DNA of 12,798 bases, taken from NCBI GenBank assembly GCA_964592335.1, contig CAZQEU010000049.1:1-12798 (forward strand), written 5' to 3'. Positions 1 to 6,597 of the stretch are shown in pieces (position 1 is the first letter of the stretch; each line of letters begins with the position of its first letter). The translations under genes were made by a program, and so were the position numbers. Under the pieces are notes generated by a model, which worked only from the letters and a program-made list of their open reading frames with translations, searched no databases and was not told where the DNA came from. Source of the stretch: CAZKUB01 sp964592335 (GTDB taxonomy: Archaea; Thermoplasmatota; E2; DHVEG-1).

Positions 1-179
1 ATTGTATAATTCCAACTAACCAAAATCATGCAAATATACAACATGATATGGAAGAATTAGTTCCACAAATTCTTGATAAATCTGAAAAAGAAATAGAGCT
101 CACACTTGAAATGCTAGTTAGAGCTTATGACCCATGTATCTCCTGTAGTACACATTACTTAGACGTAAAATTTGTATAA
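1..179 (+). CDS. mvhA: [NiFe]-hydrogenase large subunit, C-terminal end (partial, MvhA-like)
   Basis: Only the last 58 codons are present; the first complete codon starts at base 3 and the stop is TAA at 177-179. The end of the protein carries DPCISCSTH, the C-terminal metal-ligand motif of group 3 [NiFe]-hydrogenases, in which the two Cys residues bind the Ni-Fe centre and the His marks the maturation cleavage site. Only seven residues (YLDVKFV) follow the His, so the removed tail would be very short. Upstream, PTNQNHANIQHD resembles the conserved region of F420-non-reducing hydrogenase MvhA. In the Mvh-Hdr complex this subunit oxidises H2 in the cytoplasm and passes electrons through MvhG and MvhD to HdrA; hdrCBA lies 7.5 kb downstream. 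The Mvh rather than Frh assignment is inferred from the motif context and the Hdr genes. The family call is firm, the subtype less so. Confidence 0.88.
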   Translation, partial: CIIPTNQNHANIQHDMEELVPQILDKSEKEIELTLEMLVRAYDPCISCSTHYLDVKFV

Positions 180-185
180 ATTATT

Positions 186-659
186 ATGAAAAAAACAGCG
201 ATAATTGGAATAGGAAATCCATTAAGACAAGATGATTCAATAGGTATACTTTTACTAGAAAAATTAAAACAAAAAAAAACAGAGCTACCTGAAAAAATAG
301 ATTTTATAGACGGTGGTTCTGGTGGTATGGTTATACTGCATTATATAGCAGGTTTTGACCAGGTTTTTTTAATAGATGCAGTGGATTTTGGAGGCAAAAC
401 AGGGGAGCTTAGAGTTTTTCAAAAAGATGATGTCGTAAGTAAAAAATCAGATATGAATCTGTCAACACATGAGGCTGATTTCTTAAAAATACTGGGGCTG
501 TCTAAAGAGTTAAATGAGCTTCCTGAAAATTTATTTATTTTTGGAGTTCAACCAAAAAACGTGGGTTTTGGTCATGAGTTATCAGAAGAAATTACACAAA
601 AAATAGATTTTTTGTTGGATGAAATACTCAAAAATATTAAAGAAAAAATATCTGTCTAA
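186..659 (+). CDS. hydrogenase maturation protease (HycI/HybD/FrhD family)
   Basis: This 157-residue endopeptidase of family M52 removes the C-terminal tail of the large subunit after nickel is inserted, which lets the DPC..C motif close over the metal site. It begins with the family signature GIGNPLRQDDSIG (residues 8-20). The acidic residue D17 aligns with the nickel-binding Glu of HybD, D64/D67 lie in LIDAVDFGG, and H95 in STHEADF supplies the third expected metal ligand. Length is typical (150-165 residues). It starts six bases after the hydrogenase stop with no clear SD, so it is probably translated by coupling, and its substrate is almost certainly the upstream protein. Its stop overlaps by four bases the stop of the convergent asparaginase-like gene. 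Confidence 0.9.
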   Translation: MKKTAIIGIGNPLRQDDSIGILLLEKLKQKKTELPEKIDFIDGGSGGMVILHYIAGFDQVFLIDAVDFGGKTGELRVFQKDDVVSKKSDMNLSTHEADFLKILGLSKELNELPENLFIFGVQPKNVGFGHELSEEITQKIDFLLDEILKNIKEKISV

Positions 660-667
660 TATTTTTT
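630..667. terminator. overlapping T-tract terminators between convergent genes
   Basis: Two convergent genes end within four bases of each other here. On the plus strand a T6 run (662-667) follows the protease stop. On the minus strand a T6 run (643-648) and a T5 run (630-634) follow the asparaginase-like stop. Archaeal RNA polymerase terminates at U-rich tracts without needing a hairpin, so each strand has a plausible signal lying inside the other gene's last codons. The function is inferred; the T-tracts are seen directly. Confidence 0.45.
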
Positions 668-1156
668 AGGCTCTATTTCTGCAAACTCACCATTTATTTT
701 ATCTTTTTTAACATTATCATAATCAAAGTATCTTCCATTCATTGCAATGTATACTCCAGTTGGTAGGGATTGTACGAAAGCCATGGCACTACCTAGGTTG
801 AACATACCATCGCTACTTCCAAAAGTATAGGGTATCATAGCACCTGTTAAAACAATTGTTTTATCCTTTATTTTTTCACCGAGATATTTGGCGGTTTCTG
901 TCATGGTGTCTGTACCATGGGTTATAATTATTTTATTTTCCTTTGAATTCTTACATTTTTCAAGAATTATATGCCTATGATATTCGTTCATTTCAAGGCT
1001 GTCTATCATCATAAGGGTCCTGATTTTTATTTCAACTTTTGAACGCCCCATCTTTAGCATTTCATTTATATGTGTATTGTTGAAAATGAGTTCCCCATTT
1101 GTTTCTTTGTATTCCTTATCAAAGGTTCCTCCAGTAACTAGTATTTTCACAGTCAT
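656..1156 (-). CDS. single-domain asparaginase-like protein
   Basis: This 166-residue protein corresponds to the N-terminal catalytic domain of L-asparaginases/GatD, which normally run to about 330 residues or more. Visible active-site elements are TGGTFDKEY (residues 8-16, with T11 as the usual nucleophile), DSLEM (52-56, the substrate-binding loop), THGTDTM (79-85, with T82 and D83 equivalent to the Thr-Asp of the second catalytic triad), LTGAMIPY (103-110) and SSDGMFNLG (114-122). The C-terminal domain is absent, and the protein ends cleanly at TAG rather than by a frameshift. Short stand-alone versions exist as a family, but their substrate is not settled; asparagine, glutamine or another amide is possible. 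An SD GTGAT at 1162-1166, five bases before the ATG, supports the start. It lies 13 bases after larA and is probably co-transcribed with it. Confidence 0.8.
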   Translation of the reverse strand: MTVKILVTGGTFDKEYKETNGELIFNNTHINEMLKMGRSKVEIKIRTLMMIDSLEMNEYHRHIILEKCKNSKENKIIITHGTDTMTETAKYLGEKIKDKTIVLTGAMIPYTFGSSDGMFNLGSAMAFVQSLPTGVYIAMNGRYFDYDNVKKDKINGEFAEIEPKKY

Positions 1157-1169
1157 AATTTATCACTTT

Positions 1170-2426
1170 TTATTTTTTTACAAAGGGAACAGTATAACTA
1201 CCAAATGGGAGTACTATTATATCTGAGTTCATATTTCTTTTTTCTATTGTTTTTTTAGCATCATTATATGCTTCTTGGATATTATGATAGGGTTTCATAA
1301 AAGCTTTTTTTATCTCACTGTCCCTTATATCTGTTACAGCATAAATATTAGAATGCATTGCAAGATCAACTATTTTTGCTGCTTTATGGTATCCAAGTAC
1401 ATAACCCTCTTTAATTTTATCCATTACTTCCTCAGGTGTTTTTGCAGAAGATAAAAGCTGCATGAATTTATCAGGTCCTACTCCATCAGGACATTTTGAT
1501 ACTAGAATGATAACTCCGTTTTCTGATAAGGCTAGTTTTCCATTTTCAAGTGCTTTCTGTGATTGATAAAGGTTGATATCCATAGGATGGGGTGCAACTG
1601 TTATTACAATACTTGCTTTGTTTTTTATAGGTGCACAAAAAATCTCTTTGGCATAATCAACTGCTTTGTTAAAAGATGCAAATATGTCTCCTGTAACAAT
1701 TTTATATAGTTTAGAATCTGGTGTTAATATAACTTGTACTGAAAAAGTATTTATTTTTTCTTCAATTAGTTTTACTGCATCAATCATATCTTCATGTACA
1801 GGGTTTGCTTTAAGCTTTAAGTTACAGGCATCTGATTTTAAAGCAGCAGTATGATTCTGCTCAATTGTTTCATATGATGCAACACCGGGAACAAATGATT
1901 TTCTTCCACCAGTATATCCTGCAAAATAATGCGGCTCAACACTATTTATTGTTACAACATTTTTTGTTTCAAATACAAGTTTGTTAATCCCTACTTTTGT
2001 ACCATTTTTTGTTTTCCCAATAAACTCTATTGAGTCTTTATCTCTTGCATCATGAGCATAAATATTTTCTTTGTTTTTTTCATAGTTTTTACCAAAAATT
2101 ATTCTCATTTCGTCCTCTGTTGGTTTTCTATGTGATCCAGTTGCAACAATAAATTTTGTCTCTATATTCTTCGGTAGAAGTGATAGTATATAATCAAGTA
2201 TTTTTGCTGATGGAGTTGGTCTGGATGTATCATTTACTATGAATAATATTTCATCTATCGAAGAAACAAATTTTTCAAAAGATTCTTTTTCAACTGGGTT
2301 TAAAAAACCATCTCTTAAAATTGTTTTTTCATTTTCAACTTCTTTTTTTTCTGGTAAAACTATTTCTGTTTTTCCACTAGTTTCTAGTTTTATTTTTTTG
2401 GTTCCATAAGATAGTTTTATTTGCAT
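1170..2426 (-). CDS. larA: LarA-family nickel-pincer 2-hydroxyacid racemase
   Basis: This 418-residue LarA homologue has all the known key residues. H99 in ATGSHR, H166 and K176 in HYFAGYTGGRK, and H192 in IEQNH match H108, H174, K184 and H200 of Lactiplantibacillus plantarum LarA with the same H-to-K spacing of 10 and K-to-H spacing of 16. In that enzyme Lys184 carries the Ni-pincer cofactor (nickel pyridinium-3,5-bisthiocarboxylic acid mononucleotide), His200 ligates nickel, and His108/His174 move the proton. The N-terminal NDTSRPTP (65-72) is also typical. The enzyme should interconvert stereoisomers of lactate or another 2-hydroxyacid; family members differ in substrate, so lactate is not assured. 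The cofactor genes larB, larC and larE are not in the window. It follows the acyl-CoA synthetase gene by 42 bases and precedes the asparaginase-like gene by 13. Confidence 0.87.
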   Translation of the reverse strand: MQIKLSYGTKKIKLETSGKTEIVLPEKKEVENEKTILRDGFLNPVEKESFEKFVSSIDEILFIVNDTSRPTPSAKILDYILSLLPKNIETKFIVATGSHRKPTEDEMRIIFGKNYEKNKENIYAHDARDKDSIEFIGKTKNGTKVGINKLVFETKNVVTINSVEPHYFAGYTGGRKSFVPGVASYETIEQNHTAALKSDACNLKLKANPVHEDMIDAVKLIEEKINTFSVQVILTPDSKLYKIVTGDIFASFNKAVDYAKEIFCAPIKNKASIVITVAPHPMDINLYQSQKALENGKLALSENGVIILVSKCPDGVGPDKFMQLLSSAKTPEEVMDKIKEGYVLGYHKAAKIVDLAMHSNIYAVTDIRDSEIKKAFMKPYHNIQEAYNDAKKTIEKRNMNSDIIVLPFGSYTVPFVKK

Positions 2427-2468
2427 TTTCTCAAAAAGGATATAATAGAGGGGTTTAAAAAATGATTT
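2427..2468 (-). promoter_or_regulatory. possible secondary promoter before larA
   Basis: In this 42-base gap the minus strand reads ACCCCTCTATTATATCC, a TATA-like TATTATAT at 2440-2447 preceded by a C4 run (2450-2453). The box is only about 18 bases before the larA ATG, too close for a normal -26 TATA unless transcription starts inside the annotated codon 1-3 region, so it may be just an AT-rich operon gap. No good SD is visible before larA; GAG at 2430-2432 is weak. Confidence 0.25.
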
Positions 2469-5135
2469 TTATAAATCATACTCCACTCTGTACTCACCGG
2501 CTTCTGCTTCAGAGAATTTAAAGTTTTTTTCTTTGCAAAGTGTGATCATCGGATGATTATCTTTGAGAACTGTTCCATAAAGTTTTTTTATTCCCTTATC
2601 TCGTGCTATTTCAATTGTAAAATCCAGGAAATCAGAGCCTAGTCCTTTTCTCTGCCATTCATCACTTACAATCAATGCAAACTCTGCTTCATCATCTCTT
2701 CCTGGTGTCATAATTATCCTTGTTACTCCAAGTATCCTTCTTTTTCCTTTATCGTTGTATTCTCCTACGATTCCTATTTCTCTGTCATAGTCAATATTGC
2801 AGTATCTTATACGCATCTCGTGAGGAGTATCTTTGATTAATCTGAAAAACCTGAAACGTACTGCTTCCTCTGAAAATGTTTTAAACATTTCAAGCCAGAG
2901 CATTTCATCTTCAGGTTTTATAGGTCTCATTAGTACTTCTGATTTATCTTTGAGTTTTACTTTTTTCATGTATTTTGTTGGGTATTTACTGATAATCATA
3001 TGTGGCTTTCCTTCTGGTTCTGGGTCAATTACAATCCTTGCATCAACTGCAATGAGCTCATCGCCTTGAGCGATTAATGGGTTGATATCGACTTCAGATA
3101 TCTCCGGATGATCCTCTATAAGTTGAGAAAACCGTATCATTGTCTCCTCCATTTTTTGCATGTTTACAGGAGGAATATTTCTGTATCCTTTCAGAAGTTT
3201 GTATGCTTTGGTTTGCTCTAAAATCCTTTGCGCAAGTACTTGATTTAAAGGTGGAAAACCTATTGCTCTATCCTTAAAAAGTTCTGTAAATATACCTCCA
3301 AGTCCAAACAAGATTACTGATCCAAATACCGGGTCTTTTTTAGAGCCAAGTATAAGCTCTGCTCCCTTGTTTTCTATCATTTTCTGAACAGATACACCCT
3401 GTATTTTTGCTTTTGGCGCGTTCTTTTTAACATTTTTCATAATTGTTTTAAAAGCATCTCTTATGCTTTTTTCACAGTCTAGATTAAGCATTACTCCTCC
3501 AGAGTCACTCTTGTGTGATATATCCTTGGAATGTATTTTTAAAACTACAGGATAACCTATTTTTTCAGCTATTTTTACAGCATCATCCTCTGTTTCTGCG
3601 ACTTTTGGTTTGGTTGTTTTTATCCCGTAAAACTCTATGAATTCTTTTGCTTCATCCTCATTTAAAAGAGTTCTTTTTTCTTTTAATGCCTTGTTTATGA
3701 TGTTTTTGATTTTAGTTTGATTCTCTGGAGAGGGTTTTATATCTCGTTCTTCTGGTGTTTCATATAAAAGCTCAAGGTTTCTTGAATAATTATATAGATA
3801 CATATAGGATTCCACGGCTTCCTCAGGAGTGGAATAAGTTGGTACATTGTTGTTGTTTAAAAGCTGTCTTGCATATTGTACACTTGCTTCACCTGGAAAT
3901 GATGTAAGAATAGGTTTTGTTGATTTTTTTGATAAATCGATTATTCTGTCAGCTAGTCTTTTTGGATCTGCTACAACCTGTGGAACACATATTATTAGAA
4001 GTCCATCTATATTTTTATCTTTGAGACAAACATTTATAGTTTTTTCATAGATTTCTTCATCTGAATCCCCGATTATGTCTATTGGGTTTGCTTTACTCCA
4101 ATGAGTTGGTAGAAAACTATCTAGTTCTTCCATTGTCTCAGAAGATAATTCTGCGAGTTTTCCACCTTGCTCTATTATTGCATCTGTTGCAAGTACTCCT
4201 GGTCCTCCGGCATTTGTAATAATTGCAATGTTTGGCCCTGTGGGTCTGGGTTGCTTTGCAAGAATAGATGAGCAGTTGAAAAGATCAGATATTTTTTTAA
4301 CCCTGACAACGCCAGCTCTCTTAAATGCTGCATCATTAATGTAGTCTTCACCGGCCATTGCACCCGTATGAGAAGATGCTGCTTTTGCTCCTTCCCGATA
4401 TCTTCCAGATTTAATTACGATAATTGGTTTTGAGCGAGCAAAGTGTCTTGATGCGCTCATGAATTTTCTTGCTTCTGTAATTGATTCTACGTAAAGTACA
4501 ATGCTTCTGGTGTGTGCATCTCTTCCAAAGTAATCTATTAAATCACCGAAATCTACATCAATCATAGATCCTACTGATACAAAAGAGCTGAATCCTACTT
4601 TTGCAGCTGCAGCCCAATCAAGAATTGCACCGCATACTGCTCCACTCTGTGAAAACAATGCGATGTTTCCCCGTGCAGGCATTGAACCAGCAAACGTTGC
4701 ATTTAAATTTAGGTAAGGTAGGATAAAACCAACACAATTGGGCCCTACAATTCTTAGTTTGTATTTATCTTTTAACTCTAACAGTTTTTTTTCTCGTTTT
4801 TTTCCTTCTTCACCGATTTCTTTAAAACCAGCTGAGATGATTAGTATTCCATGAATTCCTTTTTTACCGCATTGCTCTACTACGTCAAGTACTATTTTTG
4901 ATGGGGTTACTATTATTGCTAGATCTACTACTTTTGGTGTTTCATTTATGTTTTTATATGCTTGTACGCCCTGTATGCTCTCACTTTTTGGATTAACGGG
5001 ATATACTACTCCTTCAAAACCTGATCCAATTAGGTTTCTAAAAATACGGTATCCTGCAGATCCAACGCGGTTACTTGCGCCTATTACTGCGATGCTTTTT
5101 GGCTTAAATACATTATCTAGATATTCTACGCCCAT
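2469..5135 (-). CDS. ADP-forming acyl-CoA synthetase fused to GNAT acetyltransferase (Pat-like)
   Basis: This 888-residue fusion has four parts. Residues 8-135 are a CoA-binding Rossmann domain (IGASNRVGSAGY, 18-29). Residues about 155-460 are two succinyl-CoA-ligase-like domains; SSHTGAMAG (254-262) holds H256, equivalent to the phosphorylated alpha-subunit His of ADP-forming acetyl-CoA synthetase. Residues about 470-705 are an ATP-grasp domain with SHKSDSGG (540-547) containing H541, the probable beta-subunit His, and ending in EVDINPLI (681-688). Residues about 725-888 are a GNAT domain with the acetyl-CoA pyrophosphate loop QRKGLG (828-833) and E818 in the position expected for the catalytic Glu. 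The architecture is that of bacterial protein acetyltransferases Pat/YfiQ, whose synthetase half is reported to have lost the catalytic His; here it is kept. It could therefore make ATP and acetate from acetyl-CoA (or the reverse) and also acetylate lysines. The neighbouring deacetylase gene 91 bases upstream supports a regulatory role. Acyl specificity is unknown. Confidence 0.9.
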   Translation of the reverse strand: MGVEYLDNVFKPKSIAVIGASNRVGSAGYRIFRNLIGSGFEGVVYPVNPKSESIQGVQAYKNINETPKVVDLAIIVTPSKIVLDVVEQCGKKGIHGILIISAGFKEIGEEGKKREKKLLELKDKYKLRIVGPNCVGFILPYLNLNATFAGSMPARGNIALFSQSGAVCGAILDWAAAAKVGFSSFVSVGSMIDVDFGDLIDYFGRDAHTRSIVLYVESITEARKFMSASRHFARSKPIIVIKSGRYREGAKAASSHTGAMAGEDYINDAAFKRAGVVRVKKISDLFNCSSILAKQPRPTGPNIAIITNAGGPGVLATDAIIEQGGKLAELSSETMEELDSFLPTHWSKANPIDIIGDSDEEIYEKTINVCLKDKNIDGLLIICVPQVVADPKRLADRIIDLSKKSTKPILTSFPGEASVQYARQLLNNNNVPTYSTPEEAVESYMYLYNYSRNLELLYETPEERDIKPSPENQTKIKNIINKALKEKRTLLNEDEAKEFIEFYGIKTTKPKVAETEDDAVKIAEKIGYPVVLKIHSKDISHKSDSGGVMLNLDCEKSIRDAFKTIMKNVKKNAPKAKIQGVSVQKMIENKGAELILGSKKDPVFGSVILFGLGGIFTELFKDRAIGFPPLNQVLAQRILEQTKAYKLLKGYRNIPPVNMQKMEETMIRFSQLIEDHPEISEVDINPLIAQGDELIAVDARIVIDPEPEGKPHMIISKYPTKYMKKVKLKDKSEVLMRPIKPEDEMLWLEMFKTFSEEAVRFRFFRLIKDTPHEMRIRYCNIDYDREIGIVGEYNDKGKRRILGVTRIIMTPGRDDEAEFALIVSDEWQRKGLGSDFLDFTIEIARDKGIKKLYGTVLKDNHPMITLCKEKNFKFSEAEAGEYRVEYDL

Positions 5136-5152
5136 TTTGAACGCCTCTTAAC

Positions 5153-5165
5153 ATTATATTTATAT
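5153..5165 (-). promoter_or_regulatory. TATA box of the acyl-CoA synthetase/GNAT gene
   Basis: The minus strand reads CATATAAATATAATG across 5151-5165, centred about 25 bases before the ATG at 5135. An archaeal TATA at -26 would start transcription at or next to the ATG, giving a leaderless or near-leaderless mRNA. A possible SD, GAGG, lies at 5144-5147 and would be useful only if transcription starts further upstream. A C5 run (5174-5178) sits just upstream of the box. This suggests the gene can be transcribed independently of the deacetylase gene. Confidence 0.5.
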
Positions 5166-5202
5166 GATTATTTGGGGGCATATTAAATCATGTTAATTAA
5201 GT

Positions 5203-5219
5203 TATCGTCGATAGAAAAA
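5203..5219 (-). terminator. weak terminator-like signal after the deacetylase gene
   Basis: Past the deacetylase stop the minus strand has a T5 run (5215-5219) followed by a small inverted repeat TATCG-A-CGATA (5203-5213). Both are short. They could mark partial termination between the deacetylase and synthetase genes, or the inverted repeat could be a protein-binding site upstream of the synthetase promoter. Confidence 0.25.
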
Positions 5220-5226
5220 GTTTTTA

Positions 5227-6303
5227 TTATAGGCCCCAATGTGGTTTTAGGAAGTTTTTGAGTTTTAAAACCTGGTTTTTTACGACATTTGACTTTTGAT
5301 GAGAGTAATTATCAGTTTCTTTGGCGAAATGATCAAGTTCTAAAAGCCCGCACATTATATTATAATATGATACAATGCTTGAATCACTATTGTATCCACC
5401 ACCAAATAAAACTAGGAGTTTATCGCATGTTTCTTTAGAAAGCTTTAGCATATTATTTGCAAGGTAAAAATATGCTTGATGTGTCAGGTATAAATCTGCT
5501 AGGGGATCTGTGTGATGTGTATCTACTCCGCATTGATATATTATTATCTCTGGTTTGAACTGATTTATTATTGGAGGAATTATTTCCTTGAATGCTGAAA
5601 GATAACTAGCAGTACCTGTTCCAGGTGGTAATGCTAAATTTATTGTGTAACCTTCTCCTTCTTCTTTACCTATAAAACCTATGTCGCCTGTTCCCGGATA
5701 AAGCGTTCTTCCATCTTGATGAAATGAAAGATTTAAAACACTGGGGTCTCTGCAATATATGTCCTGTGTCCCATTTCCATGGTGTACATCTAAATCAATT
5801 ACAGCAAATCTTTTTATTTTGTGTTTGTCACGCAGTTTTTCTATTACAACAGCTATATCGTTAAAGAAACAAAATCCTGATGATGAATTTTTACTTGCAT
5901 GATGAAATCCACCCAGTGGATTTGACATCACATTATAATTTTCAAAGAGTTTTTCTCCTGCAAGAAGTGTGCCTCCAGTAGCAATACTTGCTGTTTCAAA
6001 TATTCCTTTTGGTGCAGGAGTATCTGCTGCAAGTATTCCTCCTGTTTTGCTTAGAGTCTTTACTTTGTTTACATAATCTTTAGAATGTGCTCTTATTAGG
6101 TCTTTTTCTGTTGCTTTGTTTGGGGTGAATTCTTTTACATCCTTCAGCATTTTTTTTCGTTTTAAAATATCTATTGTTTTACCAGGTTTGTCTCCTACTA
6201 AAGGATGATCTAGACCTAAGTCGTATTTGTTGTAGTCTTTATGATAGACTATTCCCTGCATGTGTTTTTTGGCATAAATATTGTTGATATTAAATTTACG
6301 CAT
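5227..6303 (-). CDS. histone deacetylase family (AcuC-like) zinc amidohydrolase
   Basis: This 358-residue protein of the arginase/deacetylase fold has a complete active site. GGFHHAS (131-137) gives the two charge-relay His residues H134/H135. DLDVHHGNGTQ (170-180) gives zinc ligands D172 and H174. GVDTHHTDPLADL (259-271) gives the third ligand D261. GGGYN (301-305) gives the transition-state Tyr304. Length is in the usual range (about 340-380). It should hydrolyse acetyl-lysine or another N-acetyl amide in the cytoplasm. Candidate substrates are proteins acetylated by the adjacent GNAT fusion, chromatin proteins, or acetylpolyamines, and sequence alone does not separate these. AcuC of Bacillus, encoded beside an acetyltransferase, is the closest functional analogy. 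No SD precedes the ATG; the predicted TATA box gives a leader of only a few bases. Confidence 0.9.
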   Translation of the reverse strand: MRKFNINNIYAKKHMQGIVYHKDYNKYDLGLDHPLVGDKPGKTIDILKRKKMLKDVKEFTPNKATEKDLIRAHSKDYVNKVKTLSKTGGILAADTPAPKGIFETASIATGGTLLAGEKLFENYNVMSNPLGGFHHASKNSSSGFCFFNDIAVVIEKLRDKHKIKRFAVIDLDVHHGNGTQDIYCRDPSVLNLSFHQDGRTLYPGTGDIGFIGKEEGEGYTINLALPPGTGTASYLSAFKEIIPPIINQFKPEIIIYQCGVDTHHTDPLADLYLTHQAYFYLANNMLKLSKETCDKLLVLFGGGYNSDSSIVSYYNIMCGLLELDHFAKETDNYSHQKSNVVKNQVLKLKNFLKPHWGL

Positions 6304-6327
6304 CTATTCTTTGACATTACACATAAT

Positions 6328-6340
6328 TGGTATAATACCA
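6328..6340. promoter_or_regulatory. operator-like dyad 1 in the divergent promoter
   Basis: This is a perfect inverted repeat TGGTAT-A-ATACCA with 6-base arms and a single central base at 6334. It shares the core TGGTA(A/T)A(A/T)TACCA with dyad 2, whose centre is 21 bases away. It overlaps the deacetylase TATA box. It is seen directly in the sequence; binding by a regulator is inferred. Confidence 0.6.
6331..6337 (-). promoter_or_regulatory. TATA box of the deacetylase gene
   Basis: The minus strand reads TATTATA here, centred about 31 bases before the deacetylase ATG, which predicts a start near 6308 and a leader of about five bases. It lies wholly inside the first dyad (6328-6340), so a protein on that dyad would compete with TBP. 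Confidence 0.45.
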
Positions 6341-6344
6341 TTTG

Positions 6345-6365
6345 TTATTGGTAAATTACCAATAA
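6345..6365. promoter_or_regulatory. operator-like dyad 2 in the divergent promoter
   Basis: This is a perfect inverted repeat with arms TTATTGGTAA and TTACCAATAA around a single central A at 6355, 10 base pairs per arm. It abuts the TATA box of the rightward transcript, where it would cover the TFB recognition element. Its core matches dyad 1, and the 21-base centre-to-centre distance places both on the same helix face. Confidence 0.65.
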
Positions 6366-6375
6366 TTATAAATAT
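6366..6375 (+). promoter_or_regulatory. TATA box for the small membrane protein/TauE transcript
   Basis: TTATAAATAT is centred near 6370, predicting a start near 6396 and a leader of about 19 bases that contains the SD GGTGAT at 6404-6409. Confidence 0.55.
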
Positions 6376-6414
6376 TGGAAAAAACATACATAAAAGTAGA
6401 AATGGTGATAATAT

Positions 6415-6582
6415 ATGGAAAATAAAATCACAATGGATGAAGTTGGTTACTTAGCAAAATTACTTGATGAAGAAATGAGCGTATTTGAAAGAATGAAAAT
6501 TAAAAGATCAACTCTAAAAAGAATGGCATTTGCATTGCTTATTTACATCTCGGTAATGATAACTTTTTCATTAATGCCATAA
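6415..6582 (+). CDS. 55-residue single-pass membrane protein, unrecognised
   Basis: This ORF of ATG plus 54 codons has a near-perfect archaeal SD (GGTGAT, 6404-6409) five bases before the start and a TATA box at the right distance, both strong signs of a real gene. The protein has a charged N-terminal half (residues 1-36, with acidic MDEVGYLAKLLDEE at 7-20 and basic KIKRSTLKR at 28-36) followed by one hydrophobic segment, MAFALLIYISVMITFSLMP (37-55), which reaches the C-terminus. By the positive-inside rule the N-terminus is probably cytoplasmic. It is followed after 15 bases by the TauE/SafE transporter gene, which has its own SD, so the two are likely co-transcribed and the small protein may be an accessory subunit or regulator of the transporter. 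I do not recognise a family. Confidence 0.72.
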   Translation: MENKITMDEVGYLAKLLDEEMSVFERMKIKRSTLKRMAFALLIYISVMITFSLMP

Positions 6583-6597
6583 AATCAGAGGTAATAA

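Noticed and set aside
5190..5249. Short plus-strand ORF (about 19 codons) beginning at ATG 5190
   Set aside because: Very short, no SD, runs antisense into the end of the deacetylase gene; mentioned only through the shared G-run motif.
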